DNA of 64,000 nt, taken from NCBI RefSeq assembly GCF_001262605.1, contig NZ_LGTC01000001.1:3671001-3735000 (forward strand). Reading direction: 5' to 3'. Of this stretch, positions 63,301 to 64,000 are shown in pieces. Position 1 is the stretch's first letter, and each line of letters opens with the position of its first letter. The notes beneath the pieces are model-generated. The model saw only the letters and a program-made list of their open reading frames with translations. It had not been told where the DNA came from and did not search any database. This DNA comes from Pseudobacteroides cellulosolvens ATCC 35603 = DSM 2933. GTDB taxonomy: Bacteria; Bacillota; Clostridia; Acetivibrionales; DSM-2933. The position numbers and the translations under genes were made by a program.

Positions 63301-63373
63301 AGAAAATGAATCAGAAAGGGTCATTGCACTTAGAAGTTTAGAAGATATATTTATAAAAAAGAGACGAAAATGA
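60371..63373 (+). CDS. 1000-residue TPR-repeat protein
   Basis: From about residue 60 to the end it is built of some 20 TPR-like repeats of 36-42 residues, with the pattern A-x-x-Y-x-x-A-L/G-x-x-Y and D-x-x-x-A-x-x-Y-x-x-A-x-x-I. Examples are GELKNAAKYFEDGLRTCK, GNFDNALEYLSSSVEI and GDLDSAIIYYKKAVEISK. No enzyme, helix-turn-helix or membrane segment is seen, and there is no signal peptide. Its repeats are similar in style to the TPR part of the regulator at 16090-19677. Such proteins are scaffolds or regulators binding peptides. A GGAGG site precedes ATG by four bases. Function unknown. Confidence 0.75.
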   Translation: MYLKEFFSKNNKELTLWLEDINNKSENTDNDQNLPKDILLEEHKENIAKYLSLSELNHKYLILVYCEIVLYMNRKGDYEKSRQCYSRLLELHRIIGYRNDDDDTDIFRNGLYLCDKKDIDSLISILSNSLETKRNNDGLDLLGYLHSLGSIHSDAGLPDESIKYHCEALEIVRKSECKNLEAKHLSRIGLAFLSKEDMEQSLKYHLDSASILNDIQHNSLLISELMNAALIYRAKGELKNAAKYFEDGLRTCKNFGNHQLLTNILGNLGLTYYDMGELDMSYNCFWEALQEHRRIGYKTGEAVDLANLGMIFKAKGLDELYNMYQKQSYEIYCSTRYKDNGIALSYNYSKIFIYDKKGEFEHSIRLYQQFLAFYRDIGCKQLEANTLTELGLSDDYINDIDKSIDYAMQGQKIFNELGYLDDESHCLWRIGYLYYCKGNFDNALEYLSSSVEIDKKTQEYFCLENKLIRIGELYYQKGDLQQFVNYYIQAADIYKNADKRHEEAQQYEEIFALLRKKEEFFEAIKFYRKAVEVYEEIGDMEKAIEGLLNIGDEYYNLKDYDQMLLNYKVAIDFYNDIGDKSKEADLLIEVSARLLDKNYFEQAIFFAQKAADISRDTNDKLNEACALSAIAAAYCLNDNSVEGINLYKHIIDIFVEEGSKNDEANVNECMGNFYNSKEDFDNAVFRYLRAAVLHMEADKGEKAAENYRKVGSIYVNTGDLDSAIIYYKKAVEISKNIGDTEREMDYLDYLGACHERKNDFSSARNAYFTAVSISKETGKPDKEIRYLKFVGKTHFKENDYVSAARFYLKAFRASQKSGLVVDEAICLKNLGIIYSELKNYMIAEKYYMEALSKIRETSSKNVEANILYQIGSFFLSRSNTFLGLEYMNQAAGIYRSTGNKKLEAEVVNCTGRTYFYLRIFDKALESYLRVLELNGGTGDINEEVRILNMIGKCYYINGNLDNAQKYCSEALKKSVDIENESERVIALRSLEDIFIKKRRK

Positions 63374-63378
63374 AGAAC

Positions 63379-63435
63379 TGTGATATAGACCCATTTCATC
63401 ACCTAAATTGTATTGTTCTCTACTTCTATATCACA
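63379..63435. terminator. Hairpin after the TPR gene
   Basis: TGTGATATAG (63379-63388) pairs with CTATATCACA (63426-63435) over a 37-base loop, six bases after the stop. The long loop makes it a weak terminator. Confidence 0.4.
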
Positions 63436-63524
63436 ACTCATTTAACATCTGTCTTTGTTCCATTTAAACATTTAACAGACTTGTCAATATGGGTTTCAAT
63501 ATCTTTAATGGGCCAGTACACATG

Positions 63525-63557
63525 AATACCCCTACTAAAATTAAAAGTAGGGGTATT
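63525..63557. terminator. Hairpin between convergent genes
   Basis: A 12-bp stem, AATACCCCTACT (63525-63536) with AGTAGGGGTATT (63546-63557), and a nine-base loop. It lies between the TPR gene and the SLH gene, which point at each other, and could end either transcript. Confidence 0.55.
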
Positions 63558-63606
63558 ACGTAAAACCACTAATATCACATATATGCATACATTATCAACA
63601 TACACT

Positions 63607-64000
63607 CTAGAAGGTAACTTTCTCAGGTGTCCAGTTTTTAATTATACGGTATAAAAGCATTGATGCTTCAGCTCTAGTCAATTTACTCTTTGCCCTGAAA
63701 GTTTTGTCATCATAACCTGCTATCAGCTTGCTTTTATAAGCAATAAGCACATATTTTTTTAAGTTGGGCGAAATGTCATTCACATCCCTAAATATACTGT
63801 CAAGCTCTTTTAAATCTACAATCATATTTTCAAGCTTTAATGCTTTTACAAGAGCAACAGCAATATCCTCACGTACTGTATCCTCATTTGGTTTATATAA
63901 ATAAGAATTGCCGTTTTTATACCCTGTCAGATAGGCTTTTGCCGTCTCAATATAGTTATATGACCAAGCATTTTTTGATACATCGACAAAACTTTCCATT
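63607..64000 (-). CDS. S-layer homology (SLH) protein, C-terminal part (runs off right edge)
   Basis: 131 codons to the window edge, the end of a longer protein. Two SLH repeats are visible: FVDVSKNAWSYNYIETAKAY with REDIAVALVKAL, and FRDVNDISPNLKKYVLIAYK with GYDDKTFRAKSKLTRAEASMLLYRI. SLH repeats bind pyruvylated cell-wall polymers and hold proteins on the surface; in cellulosome bacteria they often end anchoring scaffoldins. The upstream modules are outside the window. The Met at 63999 is internal, since SLH repeats usually begin F-x-D-V. Confidence 0.8.
   Translation of the reverse strand, partial: MESFVDVSKNAWSYNYIETAKAYLTGYKNGNSYLYKPNEDTVREDIAVALVKALKLENMIVDLKELDSIFRDVNDISPNLKKYVLIAYKSKLIAGYDDKTFRAKSKLTRAEASMLLYRIIKNWTPEKVTF

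Noticed and set aside
1..64000. tRNA, rRNA, prophage or insertion sequence
   Set aside because: No rRNA-like stretches, CCA-ended cloverleafs, phage structural genes or transposase genes were found on either strand by reading; weak tRNAs could still be missed without a scan.

Overview
The window is AT-rich and reads like the chromosome of an anaerobic, low-GC, cellulosome-forming member of the Clostridia (Oscillospiraceae/Acetivibrio relatives). Seven genes carry dockerins of the form DxNxDGxINMxDVIxxAxxFN. These resemble type II dockerins more than the classic Acetivibrio thermocellus enzyme dockerin. Enzyme dockerins of this kind are known from Pseudobacteroides (Bacteroides) cellulosolvens, so that lineage is my best guess; it is an inference from motifs, not a database match.

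1-21 kb is a cellulosomal plant-polysaccharide region, almost all on the minus strand. It holds a partial GH43, a GH43-CBM6-dockerin, a GH95-CBM32-CBM6-dockerin, a beta-helix (GH141-like)-CBM6-dockerin, a GH27-CBM6-dockerin, a tandem GH16-GH16-dockerin and a dockerin-NAGPA protein. A 1195-residue ATPase/TPR/AraC regulator lies among them. Three neighbouring genes (504-9311) are split by five single-base losses, each repairable by one base, which suggests either assembly error or very recent decay. The GH27 gene is translationally coupled to a membrane thioredoxin and followed by a Trx-CcdA (DsbD-like) protein.

21-33 kb is housekeeping and stress functions. It contains an orphan histidine kinase, a zinc-ribbon protein, nitronate monooxygenase, IF-3 (AUU start), a DEAD-box helicase, a 35-residue basic protein and an RpoZ-like protein. 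Two related leader/attenuator elements precede infC and the rpoZ-helicase group; each has a possible short leader peptide and an intrinsic terminator. A branched-chain amino-acid ABC operon with a CBS-ACT protein and a UDG-like protein follow.

33.8-44.4 kb is a tightly packed eight-gene minus-strand operon: CDP-archaeol-synthase-like protein, two PEP-synthase/rifampicin-phosphotransferase-like dikinases, CDP-alcohol phosphatidyltransferase, phosphatidylserine decarboxylase, UbiA-like prenyltransferase, GNAT and an AMP-ligase. It looks like a dedicated, possibly isoprenoid, lipid pathway and is the best candidate for an undescribed system.

44.5-64 kb is mixed: a beta-helix enzyme with an N-terminal X-dockerin II module, membrane proteins, an Fe-S aldo/keto reductase, a decayed AraC/hydrolase pair, a CBM25-like protein, dGTPase, meso-DAP dehydrogenase, a MurG paralogue, a sugar epimerase, a second orphan kinase, Dps, a 1000-residue TPR protein and a partial S-layer-homology protein. 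I saw no rRNA, tRNA, CRISPR array, prophage or intact insertion sequence.
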